6,937 bases of DNA, from contig CAZPYK010000079.1 in assembly GCA_964590755.1 (NCBI GenBank), forward strand, positions 1 to 6,937. Reading direction: 5' to 3'. Below, one piece after another: positions 6,393 to 6,937 of the stretch. The stretch is from CAG-390 sp964590755 (lineage in GTDB: Bacteria; Bacillota; Clostridia; Oscillospirales; CAG-272). Made by a program: the position numbers and the translations under genes. The notes beneath the pieces were generated by a model. The model did not search any database. It was given only the letters and a program-made list of their open reading frames with translations, and had not been told where the DNA came from. Positions within the stretch are counted from its first letter, which is position 1; each line of letters starts with the position of its first letter.

Positions 6393-6426
6393 ATTATAAA
6401 GCAAACATGAGGAAAAATATGTCAAA
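6393..6426 (-). promoter_or_regulatory. spoIIE promoter: sigma-A boxes with a 21-bp spacer and a candidate Spo0A box
   Basis: On the minus strand a perfect TTGACA (6425-6420) and a perfect TATAAT (6398-6393) are separated by 21 nt; nothing at the 17-nt position resembles a -35. Known Spo0A-activated sigma-A promoters (B. subtilis spoIIE and spoIIG) share this 21-22 bp spacing. The -35 overlaps TGTCAAA (6420-6426, plus strand), a 6 of 7 match to the 0A box TGTCGAA. A weaker 5 of 7 match lies at 6462-6468. The predicted transcription start is near 6386. The boxes are seen in sequence; Spo0A control is inferred. Confidence 0.75.
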
Positions 6427-6436
6427 ATGCGTCCGG

Positions 6437-6485
6437 AAAAACATAAAAATCAGGCACGTACCGTCGAGAACGCCGGTCCGTGCCT
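6437..6485 (-). terminator. Rho-independent terminator upstream of spoIIE
   Basis: Read on the minus strand, AGGCACG (6485-6479) pairs with CGTGCCT (6458-6452), and after one mismatch ACCG/CGGT extends the stem with a 10-nt loop. The stem is followed by GATTTTTATGTTTTT. The plus strand has no T-run after the hairpin, so it acts in the minus direction. It would stop transcription coming from beyond the repeat block and so insulate the spoIIE promoter. Confidence 0.75.
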
Positions 6486-6507
6486 TATAGGTGCGAGCAT
6501 GGAGTGT

Positions 6508-6937
6508 CGGAACGAGTACCTAACATCGTGCGGTGCGAACACACTGCGTAGCCCACCTCATCCTTAGGTTCACACCAACCGCAAAAACGGCGTTTTTGCT
6601 TGCAAAACGGCGAGTCTCACTCGCCGAGCCGCTTTTGACGACTTGACTCGCGAAGCGAGGCAAGTCACTTCCCCCACTGGGGAAGGCTTACGAAGTGCGG
6701 TGCGAACATGGGGCGGAGACAAAAAACGGCGGGAGCAAGCCCCCGCCCTACCGGTAGAGGTGCAAACAATGTGCGAAGCCGAAAGAAATCTTGCATTCTG
6801 TATCTTAACCCCGTAGGGCGTGCTACCTCGCCTGCGGCGAGCTGCTGCTCCCGCCGGAAAGATGGAAATCTTGCGATCTATACGTCAACATCGTAGGGGC
6901 GAACTGCGTTCGCCCGTCAAAAGTCGGTGTTGCGGGC
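6508..6937 (-). repeat. Right arm of the large inverted repeat (partner 1711-2033), running off the window edge
   Basis: This is the reverse-complement counterpart of 1711-2033, with the closest match at 6508-6709. A 153-bp hairpin-rich core (6542-6694) is flanked by perfect 14-bp direct repeats GTGCGGTGCGAACA at 6528-6541 and 6695-6708. Relative to the left arm, about 107 bases are added within roughly 6710-6856. They include a GGCGGG/CCCGCC hairpin (6728-6747), a CTCGCC/GGCGAG hairpin with TGC loop (6827-6841), and a second degenerate copy of the TATAGATCGCAAGATTTCC-type module (about 6787-6815 versus 6866-6890). GGGCGAAC/GTTCGCCC with TGC loop is at 6897-6915. There is no coding frame with supporting features; the end is cut by the window. 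Confidence 0.83.

Noticed and set aside
6708..6896. Plus-strand frame of 62 codons at the right edge
   Set aside because: It lies entirely in the inverted-repeat arm and translates hairpin modules.
1711..6937. Composite transposon or integron
   Set aside because: No transposase, integrase or resolvase gene is present, and the enclosed genes are a core sporulation gene and an SBP. The repeats look like non-coding dispersed elements.

Overview
The window reads as chromosomal DNA from a spore-forming, fairly GC-rich member of the Clostridia, most likely an uncultured gut or anaerobic-digester Oscillospirales/Christensenellales-type lineage. The evidence is a full-length SpoIIE, sigma-A promoters close to consensus, and dense intergenic decoration by short hairpin repeats. 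The lineage is inferred from gene content and repeat style, not from a marker gene. All three genes lie on the minus strand.

Reading in the direction of transcription (right to left): positions 6487-6937 hold a gene-free block of dispersed hairpin repeats. A minus-strand rho-independent terminator (6452-6485) closes off upstream transcription. A sigma-A promoter with the unusually long 21-bp spacer typical of Spo0A-activated promoters then drives spoIIE (6334-3854), the membrane-bound PP2C phosphatase that releases sigma-F activity in the forespore. No terminator is visible after spoIIE. A strong extended -10 promoter and a 26-bp operator-like palindrome start immediately, leading into a lipoprotein solute-binding protein (3760-2279). 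No ABC permease or ATPase gene is present in the window.

Positions 1302-2278 are gene-free. Next to the SBP gene lie nested hairpins (2034-2130) and one arm of a large inverted repeat (1711-2033). The other arm is at 6508-6937, so the SBP-spoIIE block is bracketed by inverted copies; the best 202 positions align without gaps with 14 mismatches by hand count. Further left is a degenerate tandem array of about 80-bp units (1341-1640). Two of its units carry complete hairpins whose stem differences are all compensated. The last gene is a fold-type I PLP-dependent aminotransferase (1271-81) with its own promoter (1300-1334).

For both the aminotransferase and the SBP, the longest open frame begins at an ATG that overlaps the promoter -10 region, so the true starts are internal (1271 and 3760). 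I see no mobile-element gene, CRISPR array, tRNA or rRNA. The genes are conventional; the least explained part of the window is the repeat architecture.
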